DNA of 64,000 nucleotides from Vandiemenella viatica (Eukaryota; Arthropoda; Insecta; Orthoptera; Morabidae), in NCBI GenBank assembly GCA_031002005.1, contig CM061920.1, positions 111,032,095 to 111,096,094 on the forward strand, written 5' to 3'. This document shows, piece after piece, positions 50,517 through 62,288 of this stretch. Position 1 is the stretch's first letter. Every line of letters starts with the position of its first letter. Made by a program: the position numbers and the translations under genes. The notes under the pieces were generated by a model. That model ran no database searches. It was not told the origin of the DNA and saw nothing but the letters and a program-made list of their open reading frames with translations.

Positions 50517-52799
50517 CTGACAAGACAGAGACCTCCAATTAGGGACCCAGGCTGATATCAATCAAAAAATGAACAAAATGTAATACAAAATACAAAATAA
50601 AAAAGGAACCCAATACAAAATTTAAAACAAAGACTAAAGAAAAATAACGTTAGGACAATCTTCTTATTGCAATATATCGTATTAGAAGCAGGCGGTAAAT
50701 AAGGAAGGTGTAAAACCCTATTATCTTATGAAGCTTCAAAATCTGTAACATATTGGTTCGCAAGTAAAATGAATCCATAACAACAAAGTAGATTATTAAT
50801 ACAGTATTCCAAATTTAGGAAACAATTAGCAGTGAAAATAGAAAAAGAGGTACAGAAATTGAGAACAGATCAGCTATTTTTTTCCTGTGACTAGTTAAGA
50901 AACATTCAATATTTGAACCAACTGCTCAATATTGTCAAAAAGAAAAAAAGATAATGACACACCAGCTCAGCAACCTAAGTACCATTTAATTTTTTTATTT
51001 CTACAGAATGCTTGCTACGGTGAGAATTTTTGTCTCTGCTGTCACTGGTCCTACAGATTAGAGTGGAATTTGAACTAAAGAATGGCCTGTAGTAGTTCAT
51101 ATGATCAAGATGTTTGTAGTCAATTAAGCAGTGATATTCCATTAGTACTTCGGAAGTTGTCTGTGCCTGATATGCAACATAGGTAAAATAAATTAATATA
51201 ACCTAGCAGCTTATCAATCCATGAATCATAAATGATCAAAGTTTCAATAATTTAAATGCTATCGCCTGTCTCTTATCAGAAATGATAATTAGCTGTCCAT
51301 GAAAAGTATTAATTTACTAGCCATACCTTGAGTGGCTTGATGCACAGTGCTGAGATATCTGATTTCAAAAGGCCCTTAACCTGACATTTACCTATGGCAA
51401 AGTTTTATTTGTATTGTTATGGTTATTGAATCACCCCATGATTTGTATGTAATATAAAACTGTAAGTCCTACATGAAAAGAAGTGGCTATCCTTCCCCTG
51501 TGTTCCTTTGTGTTATCAGCTAAGTTGTTTCACCCATACATTCATCCAAGATTAATAAACTGATACCAAAATACAATCCATTCCACAGTTTTAAAAATTG
51601 CCATTCAGGCATGAACCTATATTTAAGCCACTTAACTGAAAATGTGAGAATACCATTTAACAACCTATTGCTGTGGAATTTATTAACACCATTAGCAGTT
51701 CTTTTTTCTTAAGAAACAAAATAGAGTATCAAATATAAAGGAACTACTTTTGCTGATGAGACTGCTAAATGGATTGAATGGTACAATTTTACTTAAATAA
51801 TTTGTACGGTAGATAAAATATTTCAAACCAATGTCTTTAGTAACTTTTCTACTTTCTAATATTTTTACCACAGGTAGTTTTGTTATACTAGTGCAACTGC
51901 AACTATATTATGGTCTTGCCTTGTAATGAATGGCTATAACTAAACAAGTTACTTTCTCCAACTTTGCAATTAAAATTCCCAAGTATATATTTACAGTGTT
52001 TCTTCGTGACCTGTAACGCTACATTGGAGCAAATATCTGTTACCATTAACTTATGCACCCATTCACCATCCTTACAGTCTTGGTCAAATATAAAAAAAAA
52101 ATGATGGTACACAAAATATTAGAATTTAAGAAGTTCTCAGGATACTCTACTGGACTCCAGGCAGACCTAGCTAGATCAAATCACGAAGAACAACACTGTT
52201 GACAAACATATTCCACGAGTACGCTCACCAACTCACGAACTACATAACCATCACGATCAACGACAACTTATATTAAAAGAATGCCTTCAACCAAAAAGTA
52301 ACGGATGTTGACATTTTCTGCAAACCTTAGTACAAATCTGTAAGTAAAGTGCAGAAATCATTGCATACAGAGAATTATCGTTATTTCTAACTATGAAATA
52401 TTTGAAATGTTTGTTAAAATACTGGTTAATGCACTTAAATGCACACAAATTTAAATTTCCCTCCATAGAGAGATGGGGCATGAGGACTTGTCAGAGGCGG
52501 TGTGAGGCACAAGGTAGTTTCCCTGAATTTGAGGACAATACCATAGCTCTATACTGTCAGAAGTACTATGTTTCCTTCCCTGCCTGTTTGAGCTGAAAAC
52601 CTTTATTCTAAGATCACATACTTAGTGAGTTTCCTCTTAGATGTCATTGTTAGTACCGAGAATTAGTATTTACCTTTTTAATAATCAAATTGAGATGGAG
52701 CAGGGGTTGGGAATTTTTCTTTGGGCGGAAGGGGAATGTGGTAAGAAAAACTTTGGAAACATCTATAGCAAAGTAATTACATCTAAATGTCCAAGCTGT
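50517..52799 (-). other. Intron between fifth finger exon and Z1, downstream part
   Basis: AT-rich intronic DNA. Apart from a short SINE fragment at 51353-51535 I see no gene, RNA gene or clear repeat structure. Confidence 0.5.
51353..51535 (+). repeat. SINE family A fragment
   Basis: The body segment GGCCCTTAACCTGACATTTA and nearby sequence match the SINE at 7586-7870. The tRNA-like head is lost or unrecognisable. Confidence 0.5.
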
Positions 52800-53754
52800 T
52801 GTGAATAAGTATGGGATAGAACCAAACGACCGTGATTGTCAAAAATCTTCGCGTTGGGTATTCAGTAACTGAAATAATTCAGTTCTTTAGGAACATGAGA
52901 TCAATGTGTATGACTTTGCTTAATTTAAGGCTTCTGAGAAGACTGGGGAAGGTTCCGCTAAGTTATCCAAGAGAATGGAAGAAACGACTCTGCCAGTAGA
53001 GGAAAGGGTTCAAGTGCTGATTTATTATGACCCAGACCAATCTTTAAGAAAAATGATGTCATTTGGTTTGAGTGATCAAAGAATGAACTATGCTGTAGAG
53101 AAGGATATAACAAGTTATATACAATAGATACTATATGAAGCCGTCAGAACAAAATGAATTGCTTGCTGCAGCCTGCTTTTGTTTCCTTCAAAAAACAAAG
53201 AAGTCAATCAAACCAGATTTTTTTGGTGAAATTTTTTTATTGTTGCTGCAAAGGTTAACCAGAGGAATTATTGCTGGCTCTCCCATGACATATTCTGACT
53301 ATTGCCAGGAAAAGATTTCTGACCAATGTTCATGTGCTGTGTCCAGTTAGGGCTATATCATGATACATTTTTTTTGAGAGAAGACTAACTGTCACTAAGA
53401 TTATGTGTGTGATATGGCGAATGTGGTGAAACCGTGGACAGAAACTGTTGTCTTTGGGAGGCAATATATTTCAGGAGGATGGTGCACTGGCAAATGAGCC
53501 ATTTAGTCTAATACTGGTTGTTGGATTAATAGGACATGTTCTGGTCTATAGCGTTCTGGACTCCTAATAGCCTGGATTAGAACCCCCAAATAATATGTTT
53601 GGAACATAATTAAAAGAGTAAGTCCACACATTCTAATGCGGCTATTAAAAGCAGTTTTTGCCAATTCGGACAGTCCTGGATTACAGAGAGCATGCAAATG
53701 AATCGGGCCAAGTGTGGTGGTGGTAACTGTAGATGAGAAACGTTATATTGAATA
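52800..53754 (+). pseudogene. Decayed mariner-group transposase (DD37D / maT-like)
   Basis: Plus-strand pieces in shifting frames follow the order of this family: VEERVQVLIYYDPDQSLRKM (N-terminal helix-turn-helix) near 53005; KPDFFGEIFLL near 53200; MANVVKPWTETVVFGRQYI at 53415; QEDGALANEPFS (decayed 'QQDSAPAH') near 53470; YVWNIIKRVSP near 53600; RYIE near the end. Stops and frameshifts are frequent. No inverted repeats were identified. Confidence 0.65.
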
Positions 53755-53894
53755 GTTCCATTGTGGATAGGACACACTAATGAAATGTGGAAGAATTCTG
53801 TATAATTGTAATTTTTGACAATTTAAGACATGTTTTTTTGCCTCGTTGATGTTGTTAGAGGTGCAAAAAGACTGGGAGCATGGAACGGGAATCA

Positions 53895-54050
53895 AATCTA
53901 CCAGGGCCTTTGGAGAAAATCATCCAAGTATTTGTCTGAGGTAATTTAGGGAAACCATTGAAAACCAAAATCTGGATAGCTGGATGGGGATTTGAACCCA
54001 CATCTTCCTGAATGCGAGGGCACTGTGTTGCTGCTCACTGATGACACAGT
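53895..54050 (-). repeat. tRNA-derived SINE, family B copy 2
   Basis: Reverse-strand copy of the SINE at 31553-31745: AACCATTGAAAACCAAAATC, CTGGATGGGGATTTGAACCC (B box) and ATGCGAGGGCACTGTGTTGC. Confidence 0.72.
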
Positions 54051-54249
54051 AAAATTTGAGAAAACTGTGGCCATCAAAACAAATCTCTTTCACAAAAAAT
54101 GTAAAGGCTGTGATAGAGACAGGCTAGACATAATAAAATAATAAAGAATCCAATTTTGCCAAACTGAATAAGGAATCCAAAGGATGAACGTATCTCTTCC
54201 CTTACCTGTACAAGAAGACAAGATGCACACAACAAATATGTATGTAGTA

Positions 54250-55605
54250 ACCAGGAAATAATAGGTGCTATTTAGCAAATAGGAATTACAAAATAGGATA
54301 GTGAAATGAACCATCACATATCTTAGATGATGGTTGCATGGCGTGAACACATAAAAAAGACAAGAACACGAATAACATTTAATATTTCGGGTCTTGGCCC
54401 TTTGTCAACAGGAGAACATTATGGAGGGTGGGTGCTGTAGGGACCATCTTACAAATTACCGTTAGTCAGGAACATGGTGGTGGTAAATTCAAATAGAGGA
54501 GGGGGGATAGTGAATTGGAGCTAGTACCTGAGCAATGCAAAATGTTGCAAAAAGACCATTACATTAAAATCTTCGCAACATAAATCTGAGAAAGCAAAAA
54601 TGAATAAGTAAACAAAATAAAATTGAATAATAATAATAATAATAATAAAAGAATCTATGCAGTTAAACATCCCCTCTGGTATATGGAGGTTCAATTTAGA
54701 CACAGAGGGGATGGAAGCAAAGGGAGAATAATAGAGGGAAGGAAAAGTACTGACTAGTTCATCATCCTCGTTGGGGATCACCTCCAGTTCCTCGGGTGTG
54801 GTTTATGAGCCTTGGTTGTTGTATACGATCGTTTTCCACTGTCTCCTATCCAGAAAAGTTTCTTGGTTCATGATACATTCCCAGTTCCAGCCTCTTCTCT
54901 CAATGTCCTTGTTCAGTTGGTCTGTCCATCTTCTTCTTGGGCTTCCCACTGGTCTTTTGCCCATTATCCTTTTTTCCAAATAAGTTTTTGGTAGTCTTGT
55001 ACTAATCATTCTCTTGACACACCCAAACCACTTAAGTCTTGATGACCTAAGTCTCTCTTCCATTGATTCCCTTAGCTCTAGGTTTGATCTAATCTCATCA
55101 TTCTTTATGTGGGGTCAAGTCTAGTTTTCTACAACTTCAACTTGGTGGTCTTATAATTTTATATGACAGTCTGTATGTTTTCGGCTTATTTTTAGTGCTA
55201 CAGTTTTTTTTTTTTTTTTAAATATTGTTCAATTTCATTCCATATTCTTCAAACTTATCTCAAATTACAACTGCATAAATTCTTTTATTATTATTTCTTT
55301 TTTTTTTTTAATTGATTTTTGCTTATTCAGTTTTATGGTGTGAAGATTATAATGTACTATTCTGCTGTTTTTGCAACAATTTGCATTGCTCAGGAACTAG
55401 TTCCAATTCACTATCCTCCTCTCCCTGTCCTCTATTTGAATTCACCACCATTATGTTCCTGACTAATGGTCACTTTGTGAGATGGTCCCTATAGCACCCA
55501 CCCTCCATAATGTTCTCCTGTTGACAAAGGGCCAAGACCTGAAATATTAAATGTTATTCGTGTTCTTGTCTTTTTTATCTTCACTATCCTCTTTTGTAAT
55601 TCCTA
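54250..55605. repeat. 1.36-kb inverted repeat of the Penelope-like family, LINE piece in the loop
   Basis: Left arm about 54286-54670 and right arm 55265-55605 are reverse complements over more than 300 bases, for example GGAGAACATTATGGAGGGTG against its complement at about 55500. They carry the family terminal and hairpin motifs. The roughly 600-base loop holds the LINE fragment 54803-55063. A (TAA)n run lies at 54628-54648, and an AT-repeat follows at 55780-55800. Confidence 0.7.
54803..55063 (-). pseudogene. LINE (RTE-like) reverse transcriptase C-terminal tail
   Basis: An 86-codon minus-strand frame contains RLKWFGCVKRM, KRPVGSPRRRWTDQLNKD and IERRGWNWE. The order 'R-L-x-W-x-G-x-V-x-R-M ... 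G-x-R-x-x-G-x-P-x-x-R-W-x-D' is typical of the very C-terminal end of RTE- and related-type LINE reverse transcriptases. The catalytic domains are absent. 5' truncation is the usual state of LINE copies. Confidence 0.72.
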
Positions 55606-56022
55606 TATATATATAGCTGCCGGCCTCCAACATACAGCCATCTCACTTCTACTTAAGAAGGGCCACGGGCTTGAAACTTTTTTCTCTATGTGTGTACGTG
55701 TTTTTATCGTGTATCGACGTCGCAAGAATCCTCATCTATGGTAAGTGGTGGTTTTTCTCCTATCCAAATGTTCAACATATATATATATATAGATATGATA
55801 TGTATATATATGAGTCCAATCACCATTTAGTCTGCTACTAGCTGTGAGTCTCAAACATTCACAGATTGAAACCATTCTGGGAACAGTGAGTTTGAAAGTT
55901 TTCTTGTAATATCATTACTGTTTTGTAACAATAATACGCCTTTTCAATTATTGATTATGCAATAGCGAAAACATCTGACGAACAATTAACAAAATTTTTA
56001 TTGGTTTAATTTCACTAAGGAG

Positions 56023-56210
56023 CTGTACCGGATTAGCCATGTAGCAGGAGTTAGGAAATGCTATGGCCCCTGCGCCTTATGGGGGGGAGGGAGGACTGTC
56101 TGGGATTCTTGGGAGCCTTTCCATCAGGCCACTACTGGCCCGGACGGTGAAAACCAAAGGCCCCTTTTTCACATTTTCTATGGGCTCCGCACTGTTTTAA
56201 TCCAGCCCTG
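56023..56210. mobile_element. Non-autonomous hAT-like element, 188 bp
   Basis: Flanks CTAAGGAG (56015-56022) and CTATGGAG (56211-56218) match at 7 of 8 bases. The ends CTGTACCGGATTAG and TAATCCAGCCCTG are imperfect inverted repeats with the GGATTA core. It is locally GC-rich, with a G run near 56080. Confidence 0.7.
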
Positions 56211-56218
56211 CTATGGAG

Positions 56219-57237
56219 AACCAAGATCCTGGAAACCTTTTCAAATAAATCAGATATAAAAAATATACCAAAAATGACTGTTCATCATGCTTAATGGAAA
56301 TAGATGAAGCTAAAATACTCACAAAGCATTTCTTAAGGTGAGGAAATAGGAACTATGGAGATCTTACTGGTATTATTTCAAAAAATTCAAACAATTAACT
56401 ACCTAGTTTTTAACTCTGTTGTTCATTTTCAAGAAACATGGGAGACAAATTCACAATATTTCAGATAACCTCGGAATAGGCATCCCAGGAAGAGTAGGGC
56501 AGACAAATAAGTAACCACAGCAATATAAATAAATATATGAAGAAAGAAAGAGTGGATCCAATGCCTACCACATGTGATAGAAGTACAACGCAAAAACACA
56601 TCTCAACAAGTAGAGATATGAAATTTTTGGGATAAGTTTTTTTGTTGTCATTCAAACATAAAGTACACAAGTTGGGAGACAAATTTATCAGCTACCAACA
56701 CATTGCTTGGTGGTAGCAGGTCATGTAAAAAAGTGGAGAAGGGATAGGGATTCAAAGAAGGTACAACCATTGGAAAAGGGAAGAATGGTGGTCAAAAGAG
56801 AATAGAACCAAATAAATAAAATGCATATAAAAAAGTACAGATTTAAATGAACAGTGGGAAATGGCTTCTTAATATAAACCGGACATAATGAAACTGCTAA
56901 TTTTCAACCTGAGTAATATCCAATGATCATTATCCCATTTTTCTCCCTTTCCAAACTCATCCTTAGTTTGCAACTCCACTTAAATAAGTCTGTTTGACAA
57001 CTCACTTTCTAACCACGACTCATCATTGACAGCTTTTTTTAAAAACCAAAACCTTCATTTCATTTAAATATTTCACAAAGTGTATGTCAGTGTGATCACT
57101 TTAAGTGTCTCATCTACTTGCAAGAATATGTGTTCAACATTCCCATCTGCTGTCATCTATGCTAATTTTTGGGCTGAATTCCCATATCTTTCAGTAATTT
57201 TTATATACTTCTTTTTCATACAGGCACTTTAAAGTGG
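56219..57237 (-). other. Intronic DNA, nothing recognised
   Basis: AT-rich part of the intron between the fifth finger exon and Z1. No coding or repeat structure supported. Confidence 0.4.
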
Positions 57238-57595
57238 ATAAATAAACATTTAGATAGGAGAATAACCACCGCTTACCAGAGTTGAAATTTGCCATGGCAT
57301 TGAAACATGAATAGACACATACATAAATAAAGCATTGAAATTTTCATGCTATATCCCTTCATCAACATGCTAAAGACCTTGATGTCGACGCGCCCTAAAG
57401 CAACAACAACGTTTATCAACACAGCAGATAGTTTCACAATGGTGGCCTACAGTTAGCTGTAGCTACCTTGCTATATTGTGGATGAAGGGATATAACCTGA
57501 AAATTTTATTATGAGCGTGTGTCAATCTGTGTTTCAATCCTGTGGCAACCTTCAACTCTGAGAAGTTGTGGTTATTCTCCCATCCATAATATATA
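57238..57595. repeat. Palindromic Penelope-like derivative, 360 bp
   Basis: The ends GATAGGAGAATAACCACCGC and GTGGTTATTCTCCCATCC are inverted. Both arms carry the GATGAAGGGATATA hairpin-type segment, at 57344-57366 (reverse) and 57482-57495 (forward). No coding. A neighbouring related fragment occupies 57620-57870, with an 18-base G run at 57805-57822. Confidence 0.55.
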
Positions 57596-57870
57596 TATAT
57601 ATAACAACAATGAACAGGAGAATGCATGGAATGGATAGGGAAACATGACCCAACACTTCCCACAGATGAACGCAAAAAAGAACAAACACAAGAAACGCGC
57701 AATATTTTGGCTAATAGTCTTATTCTTGCAAAAGTGAGACACCAGGCAGAGCCAGAAGTGTACACTGGTGAATGGCATGGCTGGCAAAGATGGTAGTGTA
57801 TGGCGGGGGGGGGGGGGGGGGGAGGGAGCACAAATACTAGATCGATAATCGACCAGACCACACAACACTG

Positions 57871-58734
57871 TATATTTTCAAATACTTTTCAGATCAGTAG
57901 TTTTGAAAATATTTGGAAAGGAGATGGCATTTTGTCAATGACAGCAATAACTTCAAAAAATTAAAGAATTAAAAGGAAAATCGAACTATTCTGAGTGTCT
58001 ATATAAAAGAAATATTTCCTTTAGTTTCCCACCAAATCCCTGTAATTATTTTCAGCCTCCATGATATTTAGAAAAGTTATATAATTTTCATGTTAAGGCT
58101 AGAAATAACTAAAATAATTCACAATCACAAATTTCTAATTTAAACAGTTCAGAAGTAATTAAAGTGTGACAGGACAAATGAACAAATTTATAATGATTCA
58201 GTTTTCACTCAGGAGGCTCAAAACCCTAAAAATACTTGTGAATCAATGAATAATACTGATAATAATAATAATGATACTTTTATTTAATTTACAACTCCTA
58301 TACATTAGTCAAACCAAAATCTCAACAATATAAACATTCTGTAAAAAGAATAAAAATGCAATAGTGTTTGCTTGAATGAATACAAATGACAACTGCACGA
58401 TAAGGGCAAGGGAGGTAATTTAAATAAAATTTAATCTTTCAGGTCCGTATTGCATGTGCAAAAGCAATATTTTAGCACAAAAGCTGTAGCGTAAAAATTG
58501 TTTTAAGAGATAGTAAAAATGGGTACTGATAACAAGATGTGAAAATAATTAACGTGTGACATTTTTGACATTTGGACTGACCAGTTCATTACAATAGTGA
58601 TTGTGTCTTTCCCCGTTTTTTTTTTTCTTTCAAAAAATGTATAAATTAAAAAGAATAGATAGAAAATCCTGTTACCAAAACACTATCACCCATCCAGGTA
58701 AAATCTGCTCTACCCTTTTTATACTTCTTGGACA
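57871..58734 (-). other. Candidate 3' UTR of the fifth finger exon and intron
   Basis: AT-rich, no repeat recognised. A minus-strand AATAAA at 58284-58279 could end this mRNA isoform. Confidence 0.3.
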
Positions 58735-59027
58735 TCAGTGTTTTAATGCACATAAAAATGACTTTTTCTTTTGATGATATTTACTTAGATGAACAACAAG
58801 GCTATTTTTAGTTCGATAAGATTTCCTGCATATTTCGCACCAAAACTGTTCTGTTTGGAAGCGATGAAGGTCAAGAACATGTCTCTTGAGGGTGATGGCA
58901 CTGCGGAGCACTTTGCCGCATTCAGGGCATATGAAGCCCCTCTCAGCTTCTAACAGGATTTCATTTTGGATTTTCCCTTGAATTGGCAACCAAGCAGGCA
59001 AGGGAGGACCACTCAGCATGCCCTCAC
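58735..59027 (-). CDS. br: Broad alternative terminal exon, fifth finger pair (Z5/Z6 type)
   Basis: The exon starts after a TATAG acceptor at 59028-59029 and encodes 96 residues plus a stop. A lead of about 30 residues rich in Pro, Leu and Gly precedes two C2H2 fingers. Both have spacing C-x2-C-x12-H-x4-H: the first starts CPECGKVLRS, the second CEICRKSYRT. The basic tail contains HQKKK. The GKVL-LKRH core of finger 1 and the NSL core of finger 2 match the other Broad exons, but the pair is not Z1, Z2, Z3 or Z4. Extra Broad isoforms named Z5 and Z6 are known in some insects; I cannot tell which this is from memory. It is the most upstream alternative exon here. A possible AATAAA signal on the minus strand lies at 58284-58279, about 450 bases past the stop. 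Confidence 0.88.
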
Positions 59028-59381
59028 CTATACAACCCGATAAAAGAGAAAAATAGTTAAGGACTTAACATACCCACCCAGGTGTAATTCAGTAATGGAA
59101 TTACTAAAGACATAATGTGACCCTACATTAATCTACTTAAAATGAATATAATCAAATGTGAAGTGTAATTTTGAGCAATAAACTGATTATAAAATTCACC
59201 AACCTTCCGTGATAACAATTTAGATTGGAAGATTCTTGACAGAAATACTACCAAATTCAATTGTTTCAAGAAAGTGATTTAAAACTAAAATCAAGGAGAA
59301 AGTTGTTTAGATATTTTTTTATTAGGATTAGGGAAAGTAAGTCCAAAACTTAACATAAATGAAAGCAGAGAGCAGCAACGA

Positions 59382-59425
<44 letters not shown>

Positions 59426-59929
59426 AATCTGATATAAAAATTCTCAAGCTTCCAGCAGTTTCAAAATGTCTAACTCTGATTGTTTTGAGTGTATAATTGT
59501 CTGCCTAATTTTGGTTGAAAATGAGGGTGGAGAATTGGGCCCTTGAAATGTCCGAAGATTACAACATTTTGATGCAGCTGGAGCCTTGAGATTTTTTTTT
59601 TAATTTTTTTTTGGGTCAATTTACAACACCGTAAATCTCTGTTCTTACAACACTTGTTACAATATTTCGATAGTAACCTTAATCGTATTAGTATATGAGA
59701 CACCTGATGAAAGAATCGGATAGTCACCAAAATGTACAACCTTAAAAGCTGATTTACACTCAATACTATTGGAGTTTTACCAGAAATTGTAATCCTTCAG
59801 AATGCCGTTGATAGAGGCTAGTCTACCAAAACATCCTTGAAACCATGAATACATCTGGCCTCAACTTCTGGCAGAATTATACCAGTCAAGCTGTCAATTA
59901 TATGGTCGTTTTCATTGGCATTCTTGGAA
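59028..59929 (-). other. Intron upstream of the fifth finger exon, with AC microsatellite
   Basis: AT-rich intron with no coding signal. It holds an (AC)n tract of about 40 bases at 59383-59423. Just upstream, at 59330-59375, is a degenerate copy of the Penelope-like terminal motif (a GGRATAGGGAAAGTAA-like start) also seen at 32.0, 33.2 and 57.6 kb. Confidence 0.5.
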
Positions 59930-60371
59930 AGAGTGATGCAATGGAAAGGCCCAACTTTACCAAGAGCTGAAATAGCAAATCAAGATTCAGTGATGGGATT
60001 GTATACCTACACTGGGTTTCAGAATGTGAAACTACTAATCAACATTACTACCTTGAGGTTCTTGCTCAACTACGTGAAAGAATAAGAAGAAGAGAGAGAG
60101 AGAGAGGAAAAAAAAAAACCCAGAATTGTGGAAGAACAAGACACAGGTTCTCCATCAAGACAATACCCAGCGAACTGTCAAGATGTTTCTAGCAAAGTAC
60201 AACAACCCAGTGTTAGATCATCCACCTTACTCATCTGACCTCATGTGACTTAAAGCAGCGCGCCTCATAAAGGAGCTCACAGTAGAAGACTTCCAGCACT
60301 TTTTGAACAATGGAAAATTCACATGGAACATTGTAAGGAGGTGTGTGTATATTGAAGATGACAAGCAATAG
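59930..60371 (+). pseudogene. Decayed mariner transposase with internal deletion
   Basis: From 59992 a frame reads DGIVYLHWVSECETTNQHYY and LEVLAQLRERIRRR. It then runs into a short AG-repeat and an A run that shift the frame. It resumes as PELWKNKTQVLHQDNTQRTV, KMFLAKYNNPVLDHPPYSSD and, after a stop and a deletion, LTVEDFQHFLNNGKFTWN and CVYIEDD. The 'LHQDN' and 'PPYSSDL' blocks hold the second and third catalytic positions of mariner transposases. Clearly dead. Confidence 0.75.
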
Positions 60372-61383
60372 TTAATTATTTTACAGCCACACCTCATATT
60401 CGGGACACCAGACATCCCCACATTGTCAATCTCAGTTAATACCCTTTTCTTCACCATCCCATTCATGTTGCTGTGTTGATTGTTGGCAGTTGTGTGAACC
60501 TAGCCATGTGCTTCATTTCCTACAATTATGAGCAAGAGCTATCTATGTCTGATGTCATCACAGCCTTTTGTCCTTAAATGCTGATAAGTAATGGATCTTT
60601 CTTTCCCACGTTAATATAGCCTCACATCATTTTTACTGGCTCCATTGTTCATAAACTGATACTAAAAATGAGAACTAGAATTCCACAATACTGTACGAAC
60701 CTAACATGTAACGGTTTATTGGTGTTAATATGACAATGCTGTTAATCTACAACAATTTCCATGCTATAATTAAACTTTAATTACTAATTAAAACTTTATG
60801 GCAAGAGAAGGGAATTTAGATCTATCACAAAAGTGCCAGATAGGCGAAGGTTGTGACTAGTGATGTGCCGGATCGTTAAAAATACGGATACGTATCTCAA
60901 CTTCCTCAACTTGGACCGACAGTAGAAAAGTCGTCAGCTACGATCTATTATCAGCGAACATCCAGCATACGCGACGTGTTTTGACCTTGCACTGTGCGTG
61001 TTTATGTTTATATTTTAGAATGATTTAGGATTGCGTAGATGATATATGTTTCTGTTTTTTTGGAGGAAGTTAAATTAAAATAAAAACAATTTATACAAAA
61101 AGTATAGTAGTGTAATATGGAAATATTTTACGATAGTAAATGACGAATCTGCTAAATAAAAACTCTGTGAAGTAATGTATTCCTATGAATATACAACTTT
61201 CTTATAAATTTAAATTCAGACGAAACACCCACAAAAAGACTCCGTTAAGAAGATTGCTGGCGAACACATTCAGCAGGGAACGTCTTTAAAACTGGTAAAA
61301 AGAGAATTTAGGAAAACATGTTTTAACAACACAAAAATGTGGGATTGTAAAAAATAAAATTTATTTAAAACTATTTAATTGCA

Positions 61384-62080
61384 GAAATGATAGCTTTATC
61401 TGGATTATCTTTTCAACACGTAGAAGATTTTGGGTTCCGACGATTGCTGGATAATATTATTGCAAATTATGTTCCAAAAGGCAGGAAATATTTTTCGGAA
61501 TTTATCTGCAGCGAACTTTAGGATCGAAAATAAAGACGTGCTGAAGGATTTTGAGAGAGTTTCCTTCACATCCTATATCTGGTAGGCTTTTTGGTAAGGT
61601 GTTTCATTGGTATCCGGAACATTACAAAAGATTTTATAAGGGAAAATATCGTTTTAAAAGCGAAGATACTTGAAGAACGGGAAATTACATTTCAGAAATA
61701 TTTCAAAATATGTCTGAAGGGTGGGGAATCCCAAATCCCAAACAGAATGTGCACCACATGGTAAGAGATGCGAGGATCCAACATGAAGAGTTCCGGCACT
61801 TTATCTGACGTAGATAATATTGATTCTGCAGCACATCAACTGCACCTGATAGTTAAAAAAAACTGTTAACAATAACAGTAAAAAATTTGGAGGTCTATGA
61901 CACATGGGTCGCACATATTTATCATCACCTGTAACAAGTATTCCAAGTGAGCAGTTTGTCAGTGAAGCAGGAATAATTTATGATGCTCATCGTAATAGAC
62001 TTTTGGGTAAAAAAAACTGCCAATTTACTCTTTTTGAAGTACAAGTTACCAAACTCAATGTTAAATATAACATTTTTTAA
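61384..62080 (+). pseudogene. hAT transposase remnants within the hAT relic
   Basis: Three recognisable pieces. At 61384-61521, MIALSGLSFQHVEDFGFRRL and YVPKGRKYFSE match the conserved N-terminal part of the catalytic domain. At 61819-61860, IDSAAHQLHLIVKK is the conserved 'CAAHxLxLxV' block with Cys replaced by Ser. At 61916-62080, YLSSPVTSIPSEQFVSEAG and RNRLLGK form the C-terminal dimerisation domain, ending at a TAA. Between them are stops, frameshifts and deletions. Confidence 0.85.
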
Positions 62081-62288
62081 GTTTCTGTAAAAGTGATTAT
62101 TTTATCTGATGTAAACACTTTAGCAGTACCTTAAACATAATTTCAACTAGCAAATCACAAAGGCCTGATCTCACAATAAAAATAGTTAAAATAATACCTT
62201 AAAACTTACTACAGTGGTAAGTTACCAGTTACCTTTGGTAAACTAGTAAAATAAATGTAAGAGCGAAGACTTTTCCGGCGTACGACTG

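Noticed and set aside
57463..57868. Overlapping reverse open frames with poly-Pro
   Set aside because: The Pro run comes from an 18-base G tract, and the rest is degenerate retroelement sequence.
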